A stretch of 64,000 nucleotides of DNA. It comes from Variovorax sp. OAS795 (GTDB taxonomy: Bacteria > Pseudomonadota > Gammaproteobacteria > Burkholderiales > Burkholderiaceae_C). Below the pieces are notes generated by a model. It saw only the letters and a list, made by a program, of their open reading frames with translations. It ran no database searches and was not told the DNA's origin. The stretch spans positions 558,001 to 622,000 of the forward strand of contig NZ_JBEPOH010000001.1 in NCBI RefSeq assembly GCF_040546685.1, given 5' to 3'. A program made the translations under genes and the position numbers. Of the stretch, positions 1 through 8,959 are shown one piece after another (the first letter of the stretch is position 1; each line of letters starts with the position of its first letter).

Positions 1-309
1 AGCACGCAGACGCCTTCCGGCGTGCCCAACCCGCCGCAGCGCCCGGACAACAGCATGCCGGCGTCGCGCGAAGCCGTGAAGGCCGAGGCGCGCGCCCACA
101 ACCGCAACAACGTCAACAACCCGGTGCCCAAGGGCGAGGCCAGCACCACAGTGAACGCGCAGCCCAATGCCATGCCGCGGCCCACGGGCGAGATGTCGCG
201 TGCCGAAGTGAGCCAGCAGGCCCGCAAGACCAAGCCCCAGTTCGGCCAGCGCGGCGAACGCCCGGACGTGCCGACCAACCCGACCGAGAAGACCGGGACG
301 CCGCAGTAG
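1..309 (+). CDS. C-terminal part of a DUF4148-like secreted protein (partial)
   Basis: The reading frame is open from the first base, so the gene starts upstream of the window; a GTG at 22 is unlikely to be the true start. The visible 102 residues are hydrophilic, rich in Asn, Pro, Lys and Arg, with no membrane segment. The stretch SREAVKAEARAHNR followed by KGEASTT resembles the repeated Ser-Arg-x-x-Val-x-x-Glu pattern of DUF4148 proteins, small exported proteins common in Burkholderiales. A second SRAEVSQQAR unit follows about 30 residues later. Function unknown. The gene ends 17 bases before a bidirectional terminator. Confidence 0.6.
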   Translation, partial: STQTPSGVPNPPQRPDNSMPASREAVKAEARAHNRNNVNNPVPKGEASTTVNAQPNAMPRPTGEMSRAEVSQQARKTKPQFGQRGERPDVPTNPTEKTGTPQ

Positions 310-325
310 CGCACTGACGAAAAAA

Positions 326-357
326 AGCCCGCGATGCCTGGTGCATCGCGGGCTTTC
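326..357. terminator. Bidirectional Rho-independent terminator
   Basis: A perfect 12-bp stem (326-337 with 343-354) has a 5-base loop. An A-run lies on its left (321-326) and a short T-run on its right, so it can stop transcription from both strands. It separates the convergent DUF4148-like gene and the Spy-like gene. Confidence 0.85.
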
Positions 358-386
358 TATCGTTCGCGCCTCGGGGGCGCCTTCGC

Positions 387-947
387 TCAGCTCTTTGCCG
401 GCGCGGTGTGGCCGCCGTGGCCGTGATGGCCGCGATGCCCGTGCATGCCGGCATGCACCGTTTCAGCGTCGAAGGTCTTCTGCTGCTCGGGCGTCAGCGC
501 GGCATAGAAGGTCTTGGTCGCTTCGGCGCGCTTGGCGAACCTGGCACTGCGCTCGGCCTGGCGGGCCTGCATGCGCTCCAGGCGCTCGGGCGTGGTGAGC
601 TTGGCAAATTCCGCGCGGTCCATGCGCTGCGGGCGGGCACCGGCGGGCGGCTGGCTGGCCGAGGAGAAACTGGCCCATGCGCTTTCCTGCGCGGCGGTCA
701 GCTTGAGCTTTTCCTTCAGTGCGGCCAGGCGCTTGGCGCGATGCTCGTTCATGCGTTCCATGCGCTCGGCCGGGTCCATGCGCTTGTGCTGTGCCTTGGA
801 TGCCGTGCCGTCGGCCGGGGCCACCGCGGCGGGCGGGGTCGACGCAGCGCCCGGCGCCGTCGGGGCCTGCGCAAAGGCGGCGGAAGAAGCGAGGGCGGCC
901 GACCCGAGAAGGCTGGCCCAGACGATGCGTTGGCGAAGAGAGATCAT
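387..947 (-). CDS. Spy/CpxP-like periplasmic LTXXQ-motif protein
   Basis: A 186-residue exported protein. Residues 1-27 form a signal peptide ending ASSAAFAQA. The mature part is helical and highly charged and contains LTAAQ and LTPEQQ, the LTXXQ motifs of the Spy/CpxP family of envelope-stress chaperones. The C-terminus is His-rich (about seven His alternating with Gly between HAGMHG and HGGH), which could bind divalent metal. The start at 947 is chosen because AAGGAAG lies 8-9 bases upstream and the signal peptide then begins at the N-terminus; a longer frame reaches 1064 but adds no plausible sequence. The role in envelope stress is inferred from the family. Confidence 0.8.
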   Translation of the reverse strand: MISLRQRIVWASLLGSAALASSAAFAQAPTAPGAASTPPAAVAPADGTASKAQHKRMDPAERMERMNEHRAKRLAALKEKLKLTAAQESAWASFSSASQPPAGARPQRMDRAEFAKLTTPERLERMQARQAERSARFAKRAEATKTFYAALTPEQQKTFDAETVHAGMHGHRGHHGHGGHTAPAKS

Positions 948-1093
948 GATGAAAAGTGCTTCCTTTCGAAGAAGCCTGCCGCCAAGGGGCAGCAGGTGAA
1001 GCGAAGTGTGGAAGGCCTGTGTATCGCCCAAGTGAGCCGGGAGTGAGCCTGCGTAAAGAATCATGAACGGCCAGGGTCGCGCGCCCGCCGGGC

Positions 1094-2185
1094 CTACTTG
1101 GGACGGGGCGGCCGCAGCCCGCGATCGGGTGCCTGGAGCTTGCCCGAGCGCAGTTCGCCCACTGCCAGCGCGACCGCACGGGCCGCGTTGCGCACTTCTT
1201 CCTGCACGTCTTCATCGGCATCGAGGCTGTCGTGGCTGCTTGCATAGGGCTCGTAGTAGCCGATGTAGCGGTCCAGCCGCGCCTGGGCGCCCGCATCGAC
1301 CAGGCCCATCCAGTCGAGCCAGTCCGACAGGTTGCGGCGCAGGCTCTCGACCCCGGCCACGTCGCCGTGCACCACGAGCCCATAGGCCCGCCCGCCCAGG
1401 TGCTTGGGATAGCCCCAGCCCTCGAGTTCGAGGGCCTTGGCTTCGTCGGGCTTCTTGCCGTGGGTGCTGGTGGGATCGGGGTTGCCGCCATCGGCGCACA
1501 CCAGCCGGTCGGCCATGAGCTTGAGCGGACTCGCGGATTGGTACCAGTGCGTGGGCGTGAAAAGCATGACGCCGTGCGCCGCGGTCCAGCGCTCGTAGAT
1601 CTCGTTCATCCAGTCGCCGGTCTGGCGCAGGGAATGGTTCGGATAGCAGCTGCACGGCCAGTGGCACAGCGGCATGGCGGTGGAGACACATCCCTTGCAG
1701 GGGTGGATATGCCGCCCGTACTCGGAAGTGAGCATGCTCAGGTCGAGCACGTCGACGTCGATGCCGCAGCCGTCGAGCACTTCCTTCGCGAGCTGCACGA
1801 GCCGCCACGTCTTGGAGATTTCACCGGGGCAGGTGCCGTCGTTGCGCGGTGACCCGTTGACCAGCAGCACGCGCGACCGCGTCTGCGGATTGCGCCAGGC
1901 GGCCTGCGCGGCGTCGATGCGCGCCTTGGCTTCGAGCCAATCAACTGAAAGTTCGTACTCGGGATCGGCATAGCCCGGGCCGGCCTTGCGCGTGACGGGT
2001 GCCTTGCGGCCCTGCTCGTAGGCTTCCCAGGCGATCAGCTCGATGCGCCCGAGCGACTCTTTCTCGACCTCGAAGGCCGGGTCCTGGAAGGCCTGCATGA
2101 AGCGCTCGTGGAAGCGGTCGCGCTGCAATGTCTCGGGCGCCTGTCCTTTTCGTACGCGCGGAGCTTTGGAGGTGCGAAGGGGCAT
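1094..2185 (-). CDS. Flavodoxin-family NAD(P)H-dependent FMN reductase
   Basis: About 363 residues. After an N-terminal extension of about 110 residues (charged, includes ESLGRIELIAWEAYEQGRKAP), a flavodoxin-like domain begins with LLVNGSPRNDGTC, the FMN-phosphate loop of NADPH-dependent FMN reductases. HPCKGCVSTAMPLCHWPC is a Cys-rich loop typical of this iron-sulfur flavoprotein-like group, and MLFTPTHWYQ forms the second flavin contact. The exact substrate cannot be told. An ATG at 2206 would add seven residues; neither start has a strong Shine-Dalgarno sequence. It lies in the same direction as the pirin gene, 95 bases downstream of it. Confidence 0.75.
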   Translation of the reverse strand: MPLRTSKAPRVRKGQAPETLQRDRFHERFMQAFQDPAFEVEKESLGRIELIAWEAYEQGRKAPVTRKAGPGYADPEYELSVDWLEAKARIDAAQAAWRNPQTRSRVLLVNGSPRNDGTCPGEISKTWRLVQLAKEVLDGCGIDVDVLDLSMLTSEYGRHIHPCKGCVSTAMPLCHWPCSCYPNHSLRQTGDWMNEIYERWTAAHGVMLFTPTHWYQSASPLKLMADRLVCADGGNPDPTSTHGKKPDEAKALELEGWGYPKHLGGRAYGLVVHGDVAGVESLRRNLSDWLDWMGLVDAGAQARLDRYIGYYEPYASSHDSLDADEDVQEEVRNAARAVALAVGELRSGKLQAPDRGLRPPRPK

Positions 2186-2280
2186 GGGGCCCAATCTATG
2201 CGCCATGGTGCTGCGCGTGAGCCCCGCGCCGCGCCGATTTCCGGTAGGCCGGCGACTACATCCGCGCACGGCCTCGCCGG

Positions 2281-3180
2281 TCAGCCGCCGAACCTGCCGC
2301 TCTGGAAATCGTGGACCGCCTGCTTCACTTCCTCCTGCGTGTTCATCACGAACGGGCCGTACTGCGCGATCGGCTCGCGCAGCGGCTTGCCGGCAATCAG
2401 CAACGCACGCGCCGGGCTGTGATTGGTGGCGCCGGCGCGCAGCACCACGCCATCGCTGCCGGGGTCGTTGGCAAGAATGGCCATGCGGCGCGTCGGCACC
2501 TCGCTGCCTGCGATCCACAGCGATTCACGGAAAACGTACACCAGGGCGTTGTGATCGTCCGCGAGCGGCTGGGCAAACTCGGCGCCGGGCGGGAGCGTGA
2601 TGTCGAGGTAGAGCGGCTCGGTGTGCTCGCGCCGCACCGCGCCTTCGATGCGATGGCTGGTGCCGGCGATCACGCGCGCGTGCGCGCCCGCGGCGGTGGT
2701 GAATTCCGGTATTTCGTCGCTCTGGATGTCGCGATACCAGGGCTCGCGCATCTTGTCTTTCGCAGGCAGGTTGAGCCAGAGCTGGAATCCCTCCATCAAC
2801 CCTTCTTCCTGCTCGGGCAGTTCGCTGTGCACGAGCCCGCGGCCCGCCGTCATCCACTGCACGCCGCCGTTCTGCAGCAGCCCTTCGTGGCCCGCGCTGT
2901 CGCGGTGGCGCATGCGGCCCGCGATCATGTAGGTCACGGTTTCGAAGCCGCGATGCGGATGGTTGGGAAAGCCGCCGATGTAGTCGCCCGGGTTGTCGCT
3001 GCCGAAGGCGTCGAGCATCAGGTAGGGATCGAGCCTTTTCTGCAGCGGCTGCTGCAGCACGCGCGTGAGCTTGACGCCGTCGCCATCGCTGGTCGAGACA
3101 CCGGCCACGATGTGGTCGATGCCACGCGGCGAGGCAACCGGGTCGGTGGGGTGGTTGGCATGATGATTTGCGTTCGTCAT
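2281..3180 (-). CDS. Pirin-family bicupin protein
   Basis: 299 residues with the two cupin halves of pirins. The metal-binding motif is seen in GGFPNHPHRGFETVTY (His ligands) and in WMTAGRGLVHSE (second His and Glu). The C-terminal cupin runs to about residue 275 and includes ALLIAGKPLREPIAQYGPFVMN, the conserved pirin end. Bacterial pirins bind Fe(II), and some show quercetin 2,3-dioxygenase activity; the physiological role here is not known. Length is typical (about 290). Confidence 0.88.
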   Translation of the reverse strand: MTNANHHANHPTDPVASPRGIDHIVAGVSTSDGDGVKLTRVLQQPLQKRLDPYLMLDAFGSDNPGDYIGGFPNHPHRGFETVTYMIAGRMRHRDSAGHEGLLQNGGVQWMTAGRGLVHSELPEQEEGLMEGFQLWLNLPAKDKMREPWYRDIQSDEIPEFTTAAGAHARVIAGTSHRIEGAVRREHTEPLYLDITLPPGAEFAQPLADDHNALVYVFRESLWIAGSEVPTRRMAILANDPGSDGVVLRAGATNHSPARALLIAGKPLREPIAQYGPFVMNTQEEVKQAVHDFQSGRFGG

Positions 3181-3247
3181 GCAGCCATGGTGGCACTAAC
3201 GCCCCGACCGCGCCACCGGTGGGGGTGCGGCGTTCAGGCGGGCGCCG

Positions 3248-4000
3248 TCAGCGCGGCCACTGCTGCCGCTGCCAATAGCGGTATTGCCAGCGGGTGGAGA
3301 ATCCCGCGCGCCGGTAGAGTGCATGGGCCGCGGCGTTCTGCGCGTCGACCTGCAGGAACACGCGCTCGAAGCCGCGCGCGAGCGCGGCCTCTGACAGCCC
3401 GGCCAGCACGCGCGCCGCCAGGCCCCTGCCGCGCTGCGACTGCTCGGTCCGCATGCCATGCACGCTGGCCCATCCGTGGCTGAAGGCCATGGCGCCCGCG
3501 GCCAAGGTGCGGCGGCCTTCGCGCACGCTCGCATAGAGCGACCCCTTGGCACGCGACAGCGCGCGAACGCGATGGGCGCCATCGACCGGATCGAAGCCCT
3601 CGCCGAGAAAAAGCGTGGCCCAGGCCTCGTCGGGCGCGAGGTCCACGTGCGCCAGCGCGGCGCCGACGGTCGCCACCTCGCGCATGTGCCGCACGGAGCC
3701 GATCTGCACGCAGGTGGGCGAATCCCCCACATAGTGGCGCCGCTCCAGCTCGGCGCGCAGCGCCCCGAAGCATTCGTCGTCGGCAAGGCGCAGCGCCGGC
3801 ACCAGCTGCCGGCTGTCGTAGCGGTCTTCGATGCGGTCGATGGTCTCGTCGCCGACCTCGCCGCGATGCAGCGGAACCGCCGACCTGGCGCGCTTGACGG
3901 TGCCTTCGTCGAACGGCAGCAGCCAGCCGTCGAGCTCTTCGACGGCCGGCGGCGATACGGCCGCGACCGTGGCCCGCTCGATAGCTTCGATGTCGTTCAT
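3248..4000 (-). CDS. GNAT-family N-acetyltransferase
   Basis: 250 residues. The C-terminal half (about 130-245) is a GNAT fold: the acetyl-CoA pyrophosphate loop reads QSQRGRGLAARVLAGL (189-204), followed by VFLQVDAQNAAAHALYRRAGF, the usual beta5-alpha4 signature. The N-terminal 120 residues have no clear motif but look like a second degenerate GNAT half (LDGWLLPFDEGTVKRARS). Its ATG overlaps the stop of the GT51 gene (ATGA at 3997-4000), so the two are translationally coupled. The acetyl acceptor is unknown. Confidence 0.82.
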   Translation of the reverse strand: MNDIEAIERATVAAVSPPAVEELDGWLLPFDEGTVKRARSAVPLHRGEVGDETIDRIEDRYDSRQLVPALRLADDECFGALRAELERRHYVGDSPTCVQIGSVRHMREVATVGAALAHVDLAPDEAWATLFLGEGFDPVDGAHRVRALSRAKGSLYASVREGRRTLAAGAMAFSHGWASVHGMRTEQSQRGRGLAARVLAGLSEAALARGFERVFLQVDAQNAAAHALYRRAGFSTRWQYRYWQRQQWPR

Positions 4001-5265
4001 GGAGCGGCATCCGGGGCTGCGAATCGCGCCGCCGCCACGCTCTTGAGCAGCGCCTCGCGCTGGTTCCGGCTGATGCCGCGGACGCTCTCGGCGACCCACT
4101 TGGTGCGGTCCGGGTCGATGCGGCCGTCGCGCCGCCATTGCTCGAGCACCGCCTGCGGCTTGTGCAGCATGGCCGCGAGCCAGACCGCCTGCGCGGGTTC
4201 CAGGTTGCGCGCCGGGCGCTTGAAGTAGCGCCGCGACGCGGCTTCGGCGCCGCACAGGTTGCCACCCCAGGGCGCGTTGTCCAGGTACAGCTGCAGGATG
4301 CGGGCCTTGCCCAGCGTCTGCTCCATTTCGACGGCATAGAGCAGTTCGCGCAGCTTGCGCTCGGCGGTGCGTTCGCTGCCGGTCACCAGCATCTTGGCCA
4401 GCTGCTGCGTCAGCGTGCTGGCGCCGCGCTTTTGCTGGCCGTCCTTCTGGTTGTTGTCGATCGACGCGACGATCTCGGCCAGGTCGTAGCCCGCATGGCT
4501 GAAAAAGCGCTGGTCCTCGGCCGCGATGACGGCGCGCGCGAGCCAGCTGTCGTTGGCAAGCCTGGCGGGCGCGCCGCAGCTGCTGCGCGCGCCCAGCATG
4601 GCTTCGGTGCCGAGACCTTCCACGGTGAACTGGCTCACCGTGGGAAGCACGGCGAACGTGCCATCGGGCAGCATGACCTGGGCGCGCACCGCCAGCGTGC
4701 CGCCGATGCGGGCCCGCTGCAGTTCGGGCAGGTGGGGCGCGAGCACCGCATACCAGCGGGCGATCGGCGCATCCTTGATGTCGGCGCTGAGGTGCAGGCC
4801 CTTGGGCGCGAGGCGCCCCTCCCACGGCCCCTGGATCACGGCGCCGGCCTCGGCATTGCGCGGCGTGGCCGTGAGGGTGCCCGCCAGCGTGTTGCCGTCG
4901 CGCCGGACGGTGGCGACCACGCCTTCGACCTGGATTGGCTGCGTGCCCAGGGCAGGGACTTCCATGCTGCAGGGTGCGCAGCGCATCTCGAGCAGCCCAT
5001 CGGCTTGTTTCCAGGCGAAGCGGACCGTGCCGAAGCGCGTGTCCAGCGCATGGCCGTCCAGGTGGGGCGCGAGCCACGAAGAGGTCGCCAGGCGCACCGC
5101 CGCGGGGACCCCGACCTCGAAACTCAGCGGCCCGGCCTTGATGCTGGTGCTCCACTCGCCCGGCGCAGGGGCCAGCGCGAACCTGGCGATCAGGAAGAAA
5201 GCCACGCACGCCGTCACGACCAGGGCCGCCAGCGCATAAATCACGAATCTCAGGATCTTGTTCAC
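3997..5265 (-). CDS. Monofunctional peptidoglycan glycosyltransferase (GT51) with a large N-terminal extension
   Basis: 422 residues from a GTG start. One N-terminal membrane helix (7-30) is followed by about 200 residues of extracytoplasmic sequence without a clear family and then a GT51 domain (about 235-400). GT51 motifs are intact: AAEDQRFFSHAGYD with catalytic Glu250, GASTLTQQLAKML (281-293), AERKLRELLYAVEME and ILQLYLDNAPWG. The enzyme would polymerise lipid II into glycan strands. Ordinary MtgA is about 230-250 residues, so the extension is unusual. A GAGAG ribosome-binding site precedes GTG at 5265, which lies 7 bases after the EpsI-like stop, so it belongs to the exosortase operon. 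Confidence 0.82.
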   Translation of the reverse strand: MNKILRFVIYALAALVVTACVAFFLIARFALAPAPGEWSTSIKAGPLSFEVGVPAAVRLATSSWLAPHLDGHALDTRFGTVRFAWKQADGLLEMRCAPCSMEVPALGTQPIQVEGVVATVRRDGNTLAGTLTATPRNAEAGAVIQGPWEGRLAPKGLHLSADIKDAPIARWYAVLAPHLPELQRARIGGTLAVRAQVMLPDGTFAVLPTVSQFTVEGLGTEAMLGARSSCGAPARLANDSWLARAVIAAEDQRFFSHAGYDLAEIVASIDNNQKDGQQKRGASTLTQQLAKMLVTGSERTAERKLRELLYAVEMEQTLGKARILQLYLDNAPWGGNLCGAEAASRRYFKRPARNLEPAQAVWLAAMLHKPQAVLEQWRRDGRIDPDRTKWVAESVRGISRNQREALLKSVAAARFAAPDAAP

Positions 5266-5272
5266 ACGACTC

Positions 5273-5842
5273 TCACATGGGTCTTGCCACCGTGACGGCT
5301 TGCCACGGACCGCGCGACTGCCCGCTGGCGGCCGCCCAGTACCAGGCTGAAGTGTCGGTGAAAGCAGCGCCTTCGGCATCGACGATGCGCTCGCAAACGC
5401 GGAACTTTTGTGCGCCGTGCCGTTGCGCAACAAAACAGCGCCACAGGCGCTCCTGCGCGTCGCGTTCCAGGCGCGCCTGTTCGATGCGAAAGCCCAGCGC
5501 GCGGTAGCAGTCGGCCGCGGGGTGCAGCATGCGGGTGGGTGCGTTCACCGCGCGCATCACGATCGTCTGCGTGCCGTCGGTCATGCGGCCGATGGCGCCC
5601 GGGAAGCGTTCGGCAAAGCGCTGCTCGACGTCGCTCAGCGCCATCGGGCGCAGCGGCGCGCCGTCCCACTCGCGCGGCCATTCGTGCGAGACCGCCTCCG
5701 CGCCCGGTTCCGGTGCGGTGCGCAACGCCGCGGCGGTCGACCACAGCAGGCAGAGCAGCATCGCGAGCGCAAACGCGGTCTTGTGGCCGATGCGGTGGAT
5801 GAAGCGGTTAGCGAAAAAGTGTTCAAGAAACGGTGTCGACAT
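5273..5842 (-). CDS. EpsI-like exosortase-associated protein
   Basis: 189 residues. One N-terminal membrane helix (about 22-41) is followed by a periplasmic domain. RMLHPAADCYRALGF matches the HxPxxCY pattern of the EpsI family, which accompanies exosortases either as a separate gene or fused to the enzyme. The gene overlaps the exosortase stop by 20 bases, supporting co-expression. The role is unclear; a part in export or processing of exosortase substrates is inferred only from genomic association. Confidence 0.75.
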   Translation of the reverse strand: MSTPFLEHFFANRFIHRIGHKTAFALAMLLCLLWSTAAALRTAPEPGAEAVSHEWPREWDGAPLRPMALSDVEQRFAERFPGAIGRMTDGTQTIVMRAVNAPTRMLHPAADCYRALGFRIEQARLERDAQERLWRCFVAQRHGAQKFRVCERIVDAEGAAFTDTSAWYWAAASGQSRGPWQAVTVARPM

Positions 5843-6752
5843 GGCGCCCTCCCGGTGCGGTGATCAGGCCCGGCACGGGCCGCTCGGCAAATTCGGGCCC
5901 GGTGCGAGCCGGCACCATCGCGCGCGCGATGCCGCCGCACACCGCGGCCAGCACCAGGAGCCCGAACAGGTTGTGCGCCCAAGGTGCCAGCGGGTGGCCC
6001 ACGGCCTCGAATGCCACCAGGACGCTGTTGCGCAAGATGTTGCCGCCCAGCACCAGCAGGCCGACCAGCGGCAGCCGGCGCACGAAGCCATGGTCGCCCT
6101 GGCGCGCCCAGAGCGCGACCGTGCAGGCGGTGAAATAGCCGAGCCACACCATCTGCACGCCCGAGCACGGCGCATCGACGATCACCAGCCGCCCGTCGAC
6201 CAGCAGGCTGCTGCCCTCGCGCGCCACGCTGAAGCCCGGCGCCAGCAGCCAGCGGCTCGCCTCGGCCGTCACCACGCGCAGCGGATAGCCCGCATAGAAC
6301 TGCAGCGACGACAACAGCGGCAGCGCCAGCACCGCGAGCCCCACAACCGGCAGCGCCGCCACGCGCCGCGGCAGGAAAGCGAGCAGGCCGCACGCCAGCG
6401 CCAGCACGGCCACCAGGCCGGCCGCGAGCGGAGGAAGGGCAGGGAGTGCTCCAAGGCCCGTGCGCAGCAGCGTGGCCAGCACCGTACCGGCCCCCGCGAG
6501 CGAGAGCCAGCCGAGCCGCGGCGCGGCGCGAAGCTCCCGGCGACATTGCCATGCCAGCGCGGCCAAGGCCGCCAGCGCCAGCAGGCCCAGCGGATCGTCG
6601 GAGCCGTCGCGCATGCGCCGGACCATCCAGGCCCAGGTCGGCGCCAGCGCGGCAAACTGCAGCGCCAGCCAGCCGGCGGCCGGTACGCGGTCGATGTGGA
6701 TGCCCCAGTCCACGAGACGCGGATGGCGATAGGCAAGTGCGGCCAGCGACAT
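5823..6752 (-). CDS. Exosortase-family transpeptidase
   Basis: 309 residues with about eight membrane helices. The family's catalytic residues are visible: Cys196 in VDAPCSGVQM, Arg241 in GGNILRNSVLV and His260 in WAHNLFGLLVL. Exosortases are the presumed processing enzymes for PEP-CTERM proteins in the inner membrane. A strong GAAGGA ribosome-binding site precedes ATG 6752. The gene lies 20 bases downstream of the VIT/VWA gene, whose protein carries the only PEP-CTERM-like tail I see here, so it looks like a dedicated enzyme-substrate pair. The subclass cannot be fixed without HMMs. Confidence 0.88.
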   Translation of the reverse strand: MSLAALAYRHPRLVDWGIHIDRVPAAGWLALQFAALAPTWAWMVRRMRDGSDDPLGLLALAALAALAWQCRRELRAAPRLGWLSLAGAGTVLATLLRTGLGALPALPPLAAGLVAVLALACGLLAFLPRRVAALPVVGLAVLALPLLSSLQFYAGYPLRVVTAEASRWLLAPGFSVAREGSSLLVDGRLVIVDAPCSGVQMVWLGYFTACTVALWARQGDHGFVRRLPLVGLLVLGGNILRNSVLVAFEAVGHPLAPWAHNLFGLLVLAAVCGGIARAMVPARTGPEFAERPVPGLITAPGGRHVDTVS

Positions 6753-6772
6753 GGCTCTTTTCCTTCTTTCGT

Positions 6773-8848
6773 TCAGGCCGTGAAGCGGCGCGGATCGTGG
6801 CGCCGCGCGCGGCGGCGCAGCATGGCGAGCATCGACAGCACCACGGCAATCGCGCCCAGCGTCTCGGGTTCCGGCGTGCTCGGCACCTCGGCGCCGAGTG
6901 CGAGTTCGCTCACGCCCTGCGGCAACGGCAGCGGCTGGGCCACCTCCGCGTTGTTCTGCGGTGCGAGGTTGCGCACGACCTGGTCCACCGCAATGAAGCT
7001 GGTGTACTGCGTCAGCAGGCTGTACTTGAGGCCGAGCTCGGTGATGCGCGCCTTGTGGTCGCCGCTGCCGTCGAGCGCCTCCTGGTCGCTCAGGCTCTGG
7101 ATGCGATGGCGGGCCCACAGCGTGCGCAGCGCGGCGGTGTCCTGGCGCATCCGCGGATCGATGCGCAGTTCCTGGCGATAGGGGCCGTCGGCGCCACGCC
7201 CTTCGACGATCACGCGGCCGCGGGCCTTGCCGTCCGCATCCGGGCGCCATTTGCCGAACACGATCACCGGGCGCTCGCCGAGCACGTCGGGCAGCGCCTG
7301 CGGCTCCACGTCGTACACGTCCAGTCCGCCGAAGCTGAGCTTCACGCTGGTGAGCACGGGCGACTCCACCATGCGGCGGAATCGTGCGGCCTGCTCGGGC
7401 GCCTGACGCGGGTCGGTGATGATGAACGGCTCGCCCATGCCGGCGCGCGCAATGCCTTCCATCAGGCTGCGGTTCACCGACGAGCCGATGCCGAAGGCGA
7501 ACACGTTGGCCTTCGAGAGGTTCTTGCGCACCAGCTCGAAGGCCTCGCGCTCCACCGTCACGTAGCCATCGGTCACCAGCACCACGGTGCGCGATACGTT
7601 CTCTTCCTTCGGCTCGGCATAGACACGCCTGAGCGCCGGAATCAGCTCGGTGCTGCCGCTGCCGGCGTAGTTCTGGATGGTGGACAGCGCCCGCTCGATG
7701 TTGGCGCGCGTGGCCGGCACCGACTGCGGCGAGAGCATCTTGTTGCTGCCCGAGAACAGCAGCACGTTGAAGGTGTCGCTCGGGCGCAGCCCGCCGATCA
7801 GTCGTTCGAGCACCGTCTTGGCGGTGTCGAGCGGAAAGCCGTGCATCGACCCCGAGATGTCGACCACGAAGATGTAGTCGCGCGGCGAGATGGCGCTGGC
7901 GGGCACCGCCTTGGGTGGTTCGATCATCGCGAGGAAGAAATTCTCGGCGTCCCCATTGGTGTTCTGGCCCTTGTAGAGCATCAGGCCCGACTCGATCTTT
8001 TCACCCGCCAGGCGATAGTCCAGCACGAAGTCGCGGTTGTCCGCCGGGCGGCCATCGGCCATGAGCACCACGTCGGCGTGCCGGTCTTCATCGTTCTTCG
8101 TCACGTCGATGGCGTGGGTGGCGGAGCGCACCTCCTTCAGGCCCATGGGCGTGTCGATGCTGGCCTTGAGCCTGAAGCTGGCTGCCGGCGCCGCGCCTTC
8201 GCGCAGCGTGGGCTGCGCGACCCACTTCGCCTGCGCGTTCTCCGACTGCGGGCTGTTGTAGCGCGGGCCCACCACGGTGGGGAACACGAAGGCGTAGTTG
8301 CCCGACTGCGGCACCAGCAGCTCGGTGTAGCGCAGTTCCACCTTCACGTCGTCACCCGGCAGGATGTTGGCGACGTTCATCTGGAACACGTTGGGCAGGT
8401 GCTGCTCGAGCAGCGCGGCGGTCTTGCCTTCTTTCTTCGCGGTGTCGTATTCGATCTGCGCCTGCAGCTTCTCGCGGATCTGCGCGGTGATCATGCGGTC
8501 TGCCAGCCGCACGTTGAGGCCGTTGACGGCGGCCCTGGTCGAGCCCGGAAAAACATACTTCGCCTCGATCGCGCGCTGGCCCTCGTTGCGATAGGTCTGC
8601 GTCACGGTCACGTCGGCAATCACGCCCGAGATCTTGACCGTCACCTCGGTGCCCTTGAGCGGCAGCGGGTCGACCGAGGGATCGCCGCTCTTCACGAAGA
8701 AATACGGGCTCTCCGTCTTCAGCCGCGGACCGGGCGCTTCCTGCGCATGCACGGGATTGAGGGCGAGCGCGGCGAAGCCCGCGGCGGCCAGGCTCAGGGT
8801 CGCGAGCCAGAGCCAGCGGCCGGTGCGTGGGGTGGTGTGGGCGTCCAT
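6773..8848 (-). CDS. VIT and von Willebrand A domain surface protein with PEP-CTERM-like sorting tail
   Basis: 691 residues. Signal peptide at 1-35 (cleavage near PVHAQ). A vault/inter-alpha-trypsin (VIT) domain covers about 50-180 and a VWA domain about 323-500, with an intact metal-ion-dependent adhesion site DISGSMHG (Asp330, Ser332, Ser334). The C-terminus has the tripartite sorting form: TPEPET (658-663), a hydrophobic helix (664-677) and RRRARRH. It should be exported, processed by the adjacent exosortase and displayed on the envelope. Gammaproteobacteria have comparable VIT-VWA proteins paired with a true sortase; here an exosortase takes that place. A CreB-like box lies 112 bases upstream. 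Confidence 0.87.
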   Translation of the reverse strand: MDAHTTPRTGRWLWLATLSLAAAGFAALALNPVHAQEAPGPRLKTESPYFFVKSGDPSVDPLPLKGTEVTVKISGVIADVTVTQTYRNEGQRAIEAKYVFPGSTRAAVNGLNVRLADRMITAQIREKLQAQIEYDTAKKEGKTAALLEQHLPNVFQMNVANILPGDDVKVELRYTELLVPQSGNYAFVFPTVVGPRYNSPQSENAQAKWVAQPTLREGAAPAASFRLKASIDTPMGLKEVRSATHAIDVTKNDEDRHADVVLMADGRPADNRDFVLDYRLAGEKIESGLMLYKGQNTNGDAENFFLAMIEPPKAVPASAISPRDYIFVVDISGSMHGFPLDTAKTVLERLIGGLRPSDTFNVLLFSGSNKMLSPQSVPATRANIERALSTIQNYAGSGSTELIPALRRVYAEPKEENVSRTVVLVTDGYVTVEREAFELVRKNLSKANVFAFGIGSSVNRSLMEGIARAGMGEPFIITDPRQAPEQAARFRRMVESPVLTSVKLSFGGLDVYDVEPQALPDVLGERPVIVFGKWRPDADGKARGRVIVEGRGADGPYRQELRIDPRMRQDTAALRTLWARHRIQSLSDQEALDGSGDHKARITELGLKYSLLTQYTSFIAVDQVVRNLAPQNNAEVAQPLPLPQGVSELALGAEVPSTPEPETLGAIAVVLSMLAMLRRRARRHDPRRFTA

Positions 8849-8959
8849 GGCGGTGGGGGTGTGGGTGGCCGTGCGAACTTGCACAGCCCCGACTGTCGGC
8901 ACCGCGCGAGAAGGCAGTTGGAAGGCCGCTTGAAGTCGCGCCCGCCGATGCGCCCTTGT

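Noticed and set aside
995..1020. GTGAA-GCGAAG-TGTGG upstream of the Spy-like gene, considered as a second CreB box
   Set aside because: The right half does not match TTCAC/GTGAA, so it fails the consensus.
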